A stretch of 64,000 nt of DNA from Bacillota bacterium (lineage in GTDB: Bacteria > Bacillota > UBA4882 > UBA8346): NCBI GenBank assembly GCA_023392595.1, contig JAEVYU010000013.1:31103-95102 (forward strand), read 5' to 3'. Position numbers and translations under genes: made by a program. Position 1 is the stretch's first letter. Each line of letters starts with the position of its first letter. The notes below the pieces were generated by a model, which was not told the origin of the DNA, did not search any database, and worked only from the letters and a program-made list of their open reading frames with translations. Shown piece by piece: positions 1-8,652 of this stretch.

Positions 1-3000
1 TTTATCCCTGCACTCGCTCCAAGGAATTATTTGCGGCGGAGAACCCGTTCGCAAAGAAACCTATGAAAACTTTCAACGTAAATTTAAAACGTCGGGGCTT
101 GGAGATAACGTGTTTTGTCCGCATTACGGAATGTCGGAAACCGGTTCACTGACAACGTTGAGGCCGGGTGCTCCCATGCGTTTTTTATTCCTCGATATTC
201 CCAGCCTCGAACTGCGAAAAGTAAAATTTAAGAACCAGGATAAAAAAAGTAAATCGGTAACCAGTTGTGGCGAGATTGATGAGTCCACTCAACTGGTGAT
301 AGTAAATCCCGATAATTGTCAACCGTGTCCGGTGGGGGAAATCGGTGAAATCTGGGTAAAATCTCCTTCCGTCGCAGTTGGTTATTTAAACCGGAAACAG
401 GAAACCGGGGACTCGTTTTCAGGAACTTTAAGCTTAACAAAAGAAAGCGGGTTCTTTCGCACCGGAGATCTGGGATTTATCGAAGATAATCATCTTTATA
501 TCGTTGGCCGTGAGAAGGAAGTCATTATTATTCACGGCAAAAATCATCATCCGGTGGACATCGAATGGACGATCAAAAAATATGTCCCCAGTCTATCCTT
601 GCCGGTTTCGGTCTTTTCTTGCGATATCGAAGAACAAGAAAAAGTGGTGGTAGTTCAGGAAGTTGAAGTCTCCCATACCGAGCGGCAGCTAAAAAATTTC
701 ATTCAGTCGATCATTGCCGCGGTATCTGAAAACCATGGACTGGAACTATATACAATTCAATTGGTGGCCAAAGGAAGCATTCCCCGAACAGGAAGCGGCA
801 AGATTCAGAGAAAGGCATGCCGCAATGCTTATTTGAATCAGACATTACCGGTAGTTTATCAATACCGGCAAGGGGATGTCGTATCCCCACCCCCCAGGGA
901 AGACTCTCCTGCACTGTTCGATCAAGAGATCATCCAGACTTTAAAGCAAGCGGTTTTCCTGCCGGTTCTCAAAAGCGACTCCTCAACCATTACCGAAGCT
1001 TCATCCTTGAGTGAATTGGGATTGGACTCTATCCAATATGTCCGGATTTCCCGGAAGATCGAGGAAGTTTTCCAGATTCAATTTCCACCGGTGCTGTTCT
1101 TTAAACACCGTAGTTTTGAAAATTTGGCCGGCTATATTCGGGGCCAAATCGCAGAGACCCCGGTTCCATTTACGGCTTCAAGGTTAACCGGAACGGAACC
1201 CTTGGATTTTTCCGGGAAGAGCCGGAACGAAGATATCGCAATTATCGGTGTAAGTTGTCATTTTCCAGGAGGGGCTGTCGATCCGGAGAGTTTTTGGGAA
1301 ATATTATTGGCTCAAAAAGATTGTATCACATCTTTTTCCCAAAGCCGGCCCGAAATCTTAACCGAGGATCAACGTTATTACGGGGGAACGGGTGAATCTT
1401 TCCCGGAATGGGGAGGTTTTATTGGCGGGGTTGACCAATTTGACGCCACTTTTTTCAATATTTCACCCTTGGAAGCGGAAAGTATGGATCCCCAACAACG
1501 GAAGCTTTTGGAACTCACCTGGAGTGTAATTGAAGACGGTGGGTATAATCCTTTGCAAATCGCCGGTGAAAAAATCGGTTTATTTGTCGGTGTCCATAAT
1601 AATGACTATGCGGATTTAGTGATCAGGCGGCCGGAATTGATGAAAACCTATGGCGCCTATTTGGATTCCGGGCTCCATTTTGGTATGATCGCCAATCGGG
1701 TATCGCGTTGGTTTGATTTCCATGGTCCCAGTGAGATTGTCAATACGGCTTGCTCCAGTTCACTGGTGGCGGTTCATCATGCGGTACGATCTATACAACA
1801 AGGGGAAAGCAACCTTGCTATTGCCGCAGGCATTAATATCATTTTGACTTCCAGAGTCCATCGCGCTTGCCATCGCGGAGGAATGTTATCGAAGGACGGC
1901 CGCTGTAAAACTTTTGACCGATCAGCCAACGGGATTGTGCGCTCGGAAGGTTATGGCGCCCTTCTTCTTAAGCCATACGGACAGGCAGTCAGAGATGGGG
2001 ATCCGATTTACGGAATGATTAAAAAGACCGTTATTAATCATGATGGGCAATCCAATTCACTTCGGGCGCCCAATATGAATGCCCAGAGGGAATTGATCAA
2101 GTCGGCCTATGAAGACCCGAATAGGACCCCTGAAACTGTCAGCTATATTGAAACCCATGGAACCGGAACATCCCTTGGCGATCCCATTGAAATTCAAGCT
2201 TTGCGGGAAGCATTTCAGGAAATCAACTCCAAGATACCCGATTCCCTATGTGGGCTGGGGACTGCCAAAACCAATATCGGGCATTGTGAATCGGCTTCGG
2301 GGATCGCCGGTGTGATTAAAGTGCTGATGTCCATGAAACATCAAAAGCTACCGGGAATTATTCATTTTAATCAGCTTAATCCGTATATCCATTTGAAAAA
2401 CAGCCCTTTTTACATTATTGAAAAAACCCAAGAATGGAATAGGCGTAAAGACTCCGGGGGAAGAGACATTCCCAATAGGGCTGGGATTAGTTCTTTTGGA
2501 CTTGGCGGTGTAAATGCCCATGTAGTTGTGGAAGAGTATATTCCCTCCGTCACGGATCCTTCAATTTCAGGTATTGCAGCGAAAGAGGAAACAGTAATTA
2601 TTCCTATTTCAGCCAAAACCAAGCAATGTTTACGGTCTTCTATTCAAAAATTGCAGGCGTTTCTCCGCCGATCGGAAGTTGATTTATTAAAGGCGGCCTA
2701 TACGCTTCAAACAGGCCGGGCCGCAATGGAAGAGCGGATAGTCTTTGTGGTCAATGGAATTCCGGAATTGCTTCAGAAAATGGCCGATTTTGAGCAGGGG
2801 AAGGAATCCATCGGCAATTGCTGGCAAGGGTATAGGAAGCAAAATCCGGAGTCTTCTGAGAGCGGCGAAGAAACTCGGGAACTGATTCGAAAGTGGGTTG
2901 CCCAAGGAGAGCGGGGTCTGGGTAAGGTGGCTCAGCACTGGAGTCAAGGGGGAGCGGTGGATTGGAATTTGTTATATGGGGAAATAAAACCTCATCGTAT

Positions 3001-5599
3001 CCATTTACCGACCTATTCCTTTGCCAAGGAGCGATATTGGCTGCCGGAAAATAGAAACCCGATTCAAGAGGCAATTCCTACGAATGCCTTGACTTTCATT
3101 CATCCTTTGTTACAGCAAAATACCTCCAACTTATCCGGATTGCGGTTTAGTTCCATTTTTAACGGCCGGGAGTTTTTCCTGGCGGATCATCGAGTGAAGG
3201 GAGAACGGATATTACCGGGGGTCGCTTATTTGGAGATGGTCAGAGCCGCAGTGATACAAGCAGTCGGCGGCATGGAAGAAAGCAGGACGACTATCCGGCT
3301 AAAAAACATCGTTTGGACCCGCTTCATTCGCGTAGGGGCACAACCGGTCCGGGTGAACATCGGATTGTTCCCGGAGAGTAACGGTGAGATAGCTTATGAA
3401 GTATCCTGCGAAACAGGGAATTCCCCCAACAATCCATCCGTGGATAGCCGGGGCCGTGCCGAGCTATGTTCCAAGTCTGACATTCCAACTTTGGATCTTT
3501 CATCGGTGAAGGCCGGGTGCAACCAAACCGTTCTTTTCCCAACTGAAGTGTATGAAGCCTTTAAGAAGGCGGGAATCCTTTACGGGCCGGGGCATCAAGG
3601 GATAAAAGAGCTATATATCGGGAAGGGAAAAATTCTGGCGCAGTTATCTTTGCCTGAATCCCTATCCACCACCAAGGACCAATATTTTCTGCACCCCAGT
3701 ATAATGGATTCAGCCTTACAGGCGTTCATCGGATTTAAGGGTTTTGGTGATCCCAAATTGGCCCTGCCTTTTGCGATGGAGGAGTTGGAAATTATTGATA
3801 AATCAACTTCTTCCATGTGGGCGTATCTCCAAATCCGGGAAGACCAGCCAATAGAGGGCGAGACCCAACAAATCGACATTGATCTTTGTGACGATCAAGG
3901 AATGATTCGGGTAAGAATGAAAGGAGTTTCATTTAAGGCAGCGGAAGAAAAAGCGGGTTTGGCGGAGACCATGGGGACACTCATGCTTGAGCCCGTATGG
4001 AGGGAACGAAATCTTCTTCTTCCTCCGGAAACTATTTTTCCTGATTATAGCCGGCACCTGGTGATACTTTGTGAAATGCCTGTGGGGGCCGAGAACAGGA
4101 TTGCCGGGGAAATGCCCGAGGTCCGCTGCATCCATTTCCAGTCCGAGCGGCCGGAGATCGAAAAGCGGTTCCAGAGTTATGCTTGTCAGGCATTGGAAGA
4201 AATACAAAGAGAGCTATCCCACCGCCAGACTGGAAAAGTACTGGTGCAAATCGTAGTGCCCCACTGGGGAGAAGGGGAAATATTCCAGGGGTTAGCCGGG
4301 CTTTTAAAGACCGCCGGGATTGAAAATCCGAAATTTGTGGGTCAGGTGATCGCAATCGAAGATCCGCTAAAAATCATTGAAACATTGCGGGAAAACGGCT
4401 GCATCCCTGATGATGGCCAAATCCGTTATTGCCAAGGACAGCGCTATGTTTTGGAATGGAATGAAATGGAGAAATCTCGCGAGAAAGGGATCATGCCTTG
4501 GAAAGATCGCGGCATTTACCTGATCACGGGTGGCGCCGGAGGTTTGGGAATGATATTTGCCCGCGAGATAGCGGCTCAAGCCAAAAATGTCAACTTAATC
4601 CTGACCGGACGCTCCCCACTGTCTGCCGAAAAGCAAAATCGGATTCAAAAATTGGAAGCTCTGGGAGCCAAAGTAGTGTACAAGTCCGTCGATGTTAGCA
4701 ACAGGGAAGCTGTTAACGGGTTAATCCGGAGTATCCGGGAGGAGTTTAAAGGACTCAATGGGATCATCCATAGCGCCGGCGTAATCAAGGATAATTACAT
4801 CATTAAAAAGATCCCGGGCGAAGTTGAAGAGGTATTGGCCCCTAAAGTGGCGGGGCTGGTAAATATTGATCAGGCGAGCCGGGATTTGCAGCTGGACTTG
4901 GTGATTCTTTTTTCCTCGATCGCGGGATCTTTGGGTAATGCGGGACAGGCTGATTATTCGATGGCCAATGCTTTTATGGATGCTTATGCGGAATACCGGA
5001 ACCGGTTGGTTGAGTCCGGACAGCGTCAGGGATGGACACTCTCGGTGAACTGGCCGTTATGGAAGGATGGCGGAATGCACATGGAAGCGGAAACCGCGAA
5101 AATGATGATGGAAAATACCGGGATGGTGGCGATGGAAAGTTCTGCAGGCATTAAGGCTTTATATGAGGGATTTTCCTCCGGAAAAAGTAGGATGATGGTG
5201 TTGGAGGGCCGTTTGGAACGGCTCAAGCACAGGTTGACCCCAGGGACAACGGCCACTGAAAACGCACCGGCCGATTCAAAAGTAGAAAATGAAGCGGGCT
5301 TGGGGGTTTTGGGTATAGGAGGAGATGCGCTCCGGGAAAAAACGGAGAACTACCTGAAAAATCTGATTTCAAAGGCCATCAATTTCCCGGCCGGGCGGAT
5401 CCCGGCGGATGCTCCCTTCGAGGAATACGGAATCGACTCCATTATGATGCTGGAACTCAACGTGAGACTGGAGAAAATCTTTGGTACACTGTCGCAAACC
5501 TTATTTTATGAATACCAAACTCTCAAAGATTTAACCGGATACTTTCTCGAAGCCCATCGCGACAGGTTGCTCTCTCTGCTGGAAATTGAGAATGAGTAA
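1..5599 (+). CDS. trans-AT polyketide synthase, 3' part (FAAL-ACP-KS-DH-KR-ACP)
   Basis: The frame is open to the left edge, so the N-terminal half of the loading domain lies outside the window. Numbering from the Met at 110, the order is: C-terminal part of a fatty acyl-AMP ligase (YGMSET motif, GREKEVII, lysine motif GSGKIQRK, about 1-250); an acyl carrier protein (GLDS, Ser307); a ketosynthase from about 374 to 810 with an intact triad (Cys548 in TACSSS, His683 in HGTGT, His725 in NIGH); a linker typical of AT-less modules ending near LPTYSF; a dehydratase (about 998-1300, His1027 in HxxxGxxxxP, Asp1200 in HPSIMDS); a ketoreductase (Rossmann GGAGGLG near 1473, Tyr1616); and a final carrier protein (GIDS, Ser1777). 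There is no acyltransferase GHSxG motif, so malonyl loading must come in trans, and there is no thioesterase. It probably activates a fatty acid, extends it once here and passes the chain on. The domain calls are secure; the product is unknown. Confidence 0.9.
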   Translation, partial: LSLHSLQGIICGGEPVRKETYENFQRKFKTSGLGDNVFCPHYGMSETGSLTTLRPGAPMRFLFLDIPSLELRKVKFKNQDKKSKSVTSCGEIDESTQLVIVNPDNCQPCPVGEIGEIWVKSPSVAVGYLNRKQETGDSFSGTLSLTKESGFFRTGDLGFIEDNHLYIVGREKEVIIIHGKNHHPVDIEWTIKKYVPSLSLPVSVFSCDIEEQEKVVVVQEVEVSHTERQLKNFIQSIIAAVSENHGLELYTIQLVAKGSIPRTGSGKIQRKACRNAYLNQTLPVVYQYRQGDVVSPPPREDSPALFDQEIIQTLKQAVFLPVLKSDSSTITEASSLSELGLDSIQYVRISRKIEEVFQIQFPPVLFFKHRSFENLAGYIRGQIAETPVPFTASRLTGTEPLDFSGKSRNEDIAIIGVSCHFPGGAVDPESFWEILLAQKDCITSFSQSRPEILTEDQRYYGGTGESFPEWGGFIGGVDQFDATFFNISPLEAESMDPQQRKLLELTWSVIEDGGYNPLQIAGEKIGLFVGVHNNDYADLVIRRPELMKTYGAYLDSGLHFGMIANRVSRWFDFHGPSEIVNTACSSSLVAVHHAVRSIQQGESNLAIAAGINIILTSRVHRACHRGGMLSKDGRCKTFDRSANGIVRSEGYGALLLKPYGQAVRDGDPIYGMIKKTVINHDGQSNSLRAPNMNAQRELIKSAYEDPNRTPETVSYIETHGTGTSLGDPIEIQALREAFQEINSKIPDSLCGLGTAKTNIGHCESASGIAGVIKVLMSMKHQKLPGIIHFNQLNPYIHLKNSPFYIIEKTQEWNRRKDSGGRDIPNRAGISSFGLGGVNAHVVVEEYIPSVTDPSISGIAAKEETVIIPISAKTKQCLRSSIQKLQAFLRRSEVDLLKAAYTLQTGRAAMEERIVFVVNGIPELLQKMADFEQGKESIGNCWQGYRKQNPESSESGEETRELIRKWVAQGERGLGKVAQHWSQGGAVDWNLLYGEIKPHRIHLPTYSFAKERYWLPENRNPIQEAIPTNALTFIHPLLQQNTSNLSGLRFSSIFNGREFFLADHRVKGERILPGVAYLEMVRAAVIQAVGGMEESRTTIRLKNIVWTRFIRVGAQPVRVNIGLFPESNGEIAYEVSCETGNSPNNPSVDSRGRAELCSKSDIPTLDLSSVKAGCNQTVLFPTEVYEAFKKAGILYGPGHQGIKELYIGKGKILAQLSLPESLSTTKDQYFLHPSIMDSALQAFIGFKGFGDPKLALPFAMEELEIIDKSTSSMWAYLQIREDQPIEGETQQIDIDLCDDQGMIRVRMKGVSFKAAEEKAGLAETMGTLMLEPVWRERNLLLPPETIFPDYSRHLVILCEMPVGAENRIAGEMPEVRCIHFQSERPEIEKRFQSYACQALEEIQRELSHRQTGKVLVQIVVPHWGEGEIFQGLAGLLKTAGIENPKFVGQVIAIEDPLKIIETLRENGCIPDDGQIRYCQGQRYVLEWNEMEKSREKGIMPWKDRGIYLITGGAGGLGMIFAREIAAQAKNVNLILTGRSPLSAEKQNRIQKLEALGAKVVYKSVDVSNREAVNGLIRSIREEFKGLNGIIHSAGVIKDNYIIKKIPGEVEEVLAPKVAGLVNIDQASRDLQLDLVILFSSIAGSLGNAGQADYSMANAFMDAYAEYRNRLVESGQRQGWTLSVNWPLWKDGGMHMEAETAKMMMENTGMVAMESSAGIKALYEGFSSGKSRMMVLEGRLERLKHRLTPGTTATENAPADSKVENEAGLGVLGIGGDALREKTENYLKNLISKAINFPAGRIPADAPFEEYGIDSIMMLELNVRLEKIFGTLSQTLFYEYQTLKDLTGYFLEAHRDRLLSLLEIENE

Positions 5600-5670
5600 A
5601 CCGACATCACTGCGGCCAATTTATAGGTTAAGAGTAGGCTTTTTAGCCACCTTTGAAGGAGAGCAGATCC

Positions 5671-6477
5671 GTGAGGGAAAAAATTCAATATGAAGTGAAG
5701 GAATTTCCGTCCAGCAGGCAAGCGACTTTCGACGCCGGTTTTCTTGGGTTAAGAAAACACCATATCAAAGCCCTTATTGAGCTGGATGTAACCGAAGCCC
5801 GGGAATTGATTAAAAAATACCGCAACCAAAAGAAAGCCGACCTTTCCTTTACGGCTTGGATCCTAAAATGTATCAGTCAGGCGATTGATGAACATAAAAC
5901 CGTCCATGCCATCCGAAAAGGCAGGAATAAACTGATTCTTTTCGATGATGTTGATATCTCGGTGATCATTGAAAAAGAAATCATGGGAGAGAAAGTTCCT
6001 CTCCCCCTGGTCATCCGGAAAGTGAACCAAAAAACCTTACCCGAAATTCATCGGGAAATTAAACAAGCTAAAGAACAAGAAGTAAAAAATGAGCAAGATT
6101 ATGTACTGGGGGAAAATCAATATAAGTGGGCCATGAAATTTTACGTTGCCTTGCCTCAATTTATCAGAGTTATGATTTGGAAAAAATTCATCTTAACCAA
6201 TCCTTTTGTAATGAAAAAAATGTCCGGAACGGTTGTGGTAACTTCTGTCGGAATGATGGGCCATGTCAGAGGGTGGGTCATCCCGGTCAGCATTCTTCCG
6301 GTTTGTTTCGCTTTGGGGTCCATCGTCAAGAAGCCGGGTGTGGTTAAGGATCAAATCGCGATCCGGGAATATCTCCATATGACCATCCTTATTGATCATG
6401 ATGTTGTGGATGGCGCTCCGGCCGCCCGGTTTGTTTCAAGGCTTACGGAATTGGTCGAAAGCGGATATGGTTTGTAA
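5671..6477 (+). CDS. Stand-alone 2-oxoacid dehydrogenase E2-type acyltransferase domain
   Basis: This 268-residue protein is a catalytic domain of the E2/chloramphenicol-acetyltransferase fold. Near the C-terminus it has the active-site motif HDVVDG (His243, Asp247), matching HxxxDG, preceded by a TVVVTSVGMMG strand like the GTFTISNLG segment of E2 enzymes. The lipoyl domain and the peripheral-subunit-binding domain of true E2 proteins are missing, and no E1 or E3 genes are nearby. The GTG at 5671 is preferred because AAGGAG (5656-5661) lies nine bases upstream; the frame can also be read from a TTG at 5653. It begins 71 bases after a polyketide synthase that lacks a thioesterase, so it may transfer or release the finished acyl chain. 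That role is inference; the fold assignment is good. Confidence 0.8.
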   Translation: MREKIQYEVKEFPSSRQATFDAGFLGLRKHHIKALIELDVTEARELIKKYRNQKKADLSFTAWILKCISQAIDEHKTVHAIRKGRNKLILFDDVDISVIIEKEIMGEKVPLPLVIRKVNQKTLPEIHREIKQAKEQEVKNEQDYVLGENQYKWAMKFYVALPQFIRVMIWKKFILTNPFVMKKMSGTVVVTSVGMMGHVRGWVIPVSILPVCFALGSIVKKPGVVKDQIAIREYLHMTILIDHDVVDGAPAARFVSRLTELVESGYGL

Positions 6478-6538
6478 AATATTCATAAAGACTAAAATGA
6501 TATCTGTGATATACACAAATATTGAAAAGAGGATAACC

Positions 6539-7598
6539 ATGTATGATGCAATTGTCATAGGAACGGGTCCATCAGGCAGTATTACGGCTAAAAATTTGGC
6601 CGAAAATGGATTCAAAACCCTTATCATTGATAAACATAAATTGCCACGGAAAAAATCGTGTTCGGGTGTGCTTATAAAAAAATCTAAAATGCTCATTGAA
6701 AAAAATTTTGGTAAAATACCGGATTATGTAACCTGTAGTCCCCAAAAGACCCGGGGAATTATAATTAAAAATGAAATCGGCAAAGAATTTATATTCGAAG
6801 ATGAAGGTTTGAATATATGGAGAGATAAATTCTCACTGGCTGGCAGATCAGGCCCGCCTTCATGGAGCCGAATTGCTTGAATCAACTTCGGTTGTAGACT
6901 TTATTGAACAAAATGAATATGTATCCTTAAAAGTTAAACGAAATGATGCCTATGATACTATCGATGGAAGATTGATCATAGCCTGTGATGGAGTCAATGG
7001 AATCTCCAGAAAAAAGTTGAAAACGACTGAATCAAATTATATTTTTACCTACCAGGCATTTTATCATGGAACTGGGAATTTTGATTCACGTTACTTCTAT
7101 GCATTTTTGAGCCCTGAATTGTCAGAATATGATGCTTGGGTCAATATGAAGGATGATTTGTTGATATTGGGGGTAGGAGTAAAAAAAGCAAGTCATGCCA
7201 AAGCGTATTTGAATCGATTGATTGAATATTTAGGGGATGAGTACAATTTACGGTTGAAAGAAAAAATTTCCGAAGAATTCTGGACATTGCCGATAATCAT
7301 TCCTGATTTCAAAACAGTATTGAGTAAAGGCAGGGTATTTTTTGCGGGGGAAGCAGCTGGACTTATCAATCCTATGGGGGAAGGCATATCAAGCGCTATC
7401 GCCAGTGGTATCGTTCTTTCTAAAGCAGTTATTAATGGTTATGCGAGCCATCCTGATTTGAACGAACGGGAAATTCAGGAGTTTTATAAAAATGAAATGA
7501 CTCTGGAAATCGAACATATCAAAAGACAGTGGGTATTTTTAAATCAAATGTCCCCCACATTTTGGGGAAAGCTTGTAACCGATGCCCAAAAATCTTGA
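6539..7598 (+). pseudogene. FAD-dependent geranylgeranyl-reductase-like oxidoreductase, frameshifted
   Basis: The N-terminal part (frame from ATG 6539) shows the FAD-binding GTGPSG motif at about residues 9-14 and a CSGVL segment typical of the FixC/geranylgeranyl reductase family. The reading frame breaks near 6836. Translation then continues in the next frame (WLADQARLHGAELLE onward) through the second FAD motif FFAGEAAGLINPMGEG at about 7340-7385 and a normal C-terminus. A two-base loss or one-base gain around 6836 restores a continuous protein of about 350 residues. The family reduces or oxidises isoprenoid or polyketide double bonds, and its place after the polyketide synthase suggests a tailoring enzyme. 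It is either a recently broken gene or a sequencing error; no other lesion was seen in the rest of the frame. Confidence 0.8.
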
Positions 7599-7647
7599 TC
7601 CATTGATTGATAAAAATTCAGCGATCTTCTCTGGAGATAAACCGGTG

Positions 7648-7927
7648 ATGAATAACTTTAAGGTTATGAAAGGCGATATGGATAACGCAATTGCTGTTAT
7701 GAACGAGGTTGCCAGGTGGTGTGAAGATACCGGCAAAAATATGTGGACGATGGATGAGTTGTCCAAAGAAAAATTGCTTCAAGGAATCGAGCGGGAAAAT
7801 TTCTGGGTCGGGAAAGTCGGTCATGAAAATGCCGCGGCCATGATATGAGAGTTTGGGGTTTGTTCAAGTCGGTAAAAAAACTGTAGGAGAAAGGGATTAT
7901 GCTCTTTATGAAATGAAAATATTTTGA
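7648..7927 (+). pseudogene. GNAT acetyltransferase remnant with internal deletion
   Basis: The first part, from ATG 7648, resembles the start of a GNAT N-acetyltransferase (MNNFKVMKGDMDNAIAVM, with a later FWVGKV segment) and stops at 7848. Immediately afterwards, in a different frame, is a typical GNAT C-terminal end (GFVQVGKKTVGERDY, then ALYEMKIF) that stops at 7927. The acetyl-CoA-binding core expected between these pieces is missing, so an internal deletion of several dozen codons is the simplest explanation. The fragment overlaps nothing and lies between the broken FAD reductase and an intact GNAT gene. It is non-functional in this form. Confidence 0.75.
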
Positions 7928-7978
7928 TGAAAAAAGAATAATGGATACGAAAACTTCACTTTAACTTAGGAGAAATCC

Positions 7979-8407
7979 ATGAACGATCTCATATTTCAAG
8001 AGATGAAGATTGAAGACTATGACCAAGTTTTTAGGTTGTGGCAAGGGACAGAAGGAATGGGTTTAAGCGAAGCCGATTCCAGGATTGACATTGAGAAATT
8101 CCTGGAACGAAATAAAGGTCTGAGTTTCGTCTGTCGAGACAATGAAAGAATGATTGGGACTGTTTTGGCGGGCCATGATGGCCGCCGGGGATATATTTAT
8201 CATCTTGCGGTAACCCCGGAATATCGCTCCCGGGGAGTTGCCAAGGAATTAGTATCGAAAAGTCTCCAAAGGCTTAAAGAAGAAGGAATCGGAAAATGCC
8301 ATTTGTTTGTTTTTAAAGATAATGATTTGGGGAAACGGTTTTGGATGAAAGCCGGATGGCTGAAAAGAGAAGACATTGAGGTTTTTTCAAAAAACAATCA
8401 GGGTTAG
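7979..8407 (+). CDS. GNAT family N-acetyltransferase (YpeA-like)
   Basis: This is a complete 142-residue GNAT protein. The acetyl-CoA-binding signature is visible as the beta-strand YHLAVTPEYRSRGVAKELV (about residues 80-98), containing the R-x-x-G-x-A pyrophosphate loop. The C-terminal FWMKAGW segment is also typical. It resembles E. coli YpeA, whose substrate is unknown. AGGAGA at 7968-7973 supports the ATG at 7979. It follows a decayed GNAT remnant but the two are different family members, so it is not a simple duplicate. A gap of about 245 bp before gltX suggests it is transcribed separately from that gene. The substrate cannot be predicted. Confidence 0.85.
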   Translation: MNDLIFQEMKIEDYDQVFRLWQGTEGMGLSEADSRIDIEKFLERNKGLSFVCRDNERMIGTVLAGHDGRRGYIYHLAVTPEYRSRGVAKELVSKSLQRLKEEGIGKCHLFVFKDNDLGKRFWMKAGWLKREDIEVFSKNNQG

Positions 8408-8534
8408 AAATTCCAGCGGCTTCACCATAGCCATAGGGGCGGGCCAAAGAAAGAAAAAATATATGAAGACAAGATGGAATCGCTAAATTGTCACTTCTTG
8501 CCGAGCCTTCGATGATTAAATTTAACCGAACATA

Positions 8535-8563
8535 TTGACTTGACCCCTTCTGCGCATTATGAT
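8535..8563 (+). promoter_or_regulatory. Sigma-A-type promoter for gltX
   Basis: TTGACT at 8535-8540 and TATGAT at 8558-8563 are separated by exactly 17 bases, close to the vegetative consensus. The predicted transcript would carry a leader of roughly 80 bases before the gltX start. No T-box specifier structure was recognised in this leader. Confidence 0.7.
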
Positions 8564-8652
8564 AAGAAAGCGAACTAAACGATTATCGGGCTTGATAGGA
8601 GAGTTTCCCCCAATTTCCGTTTGGTTCAATAATCTTTCCAGGAGTGAAAAAA

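Noticed and set aside
2540..3100. Possible acyltransferase domain between KS and DH
   Set aside because: No GHSxG active-site motif and too short; the sequence matches the linker found after KS domains in trans-AT systems.
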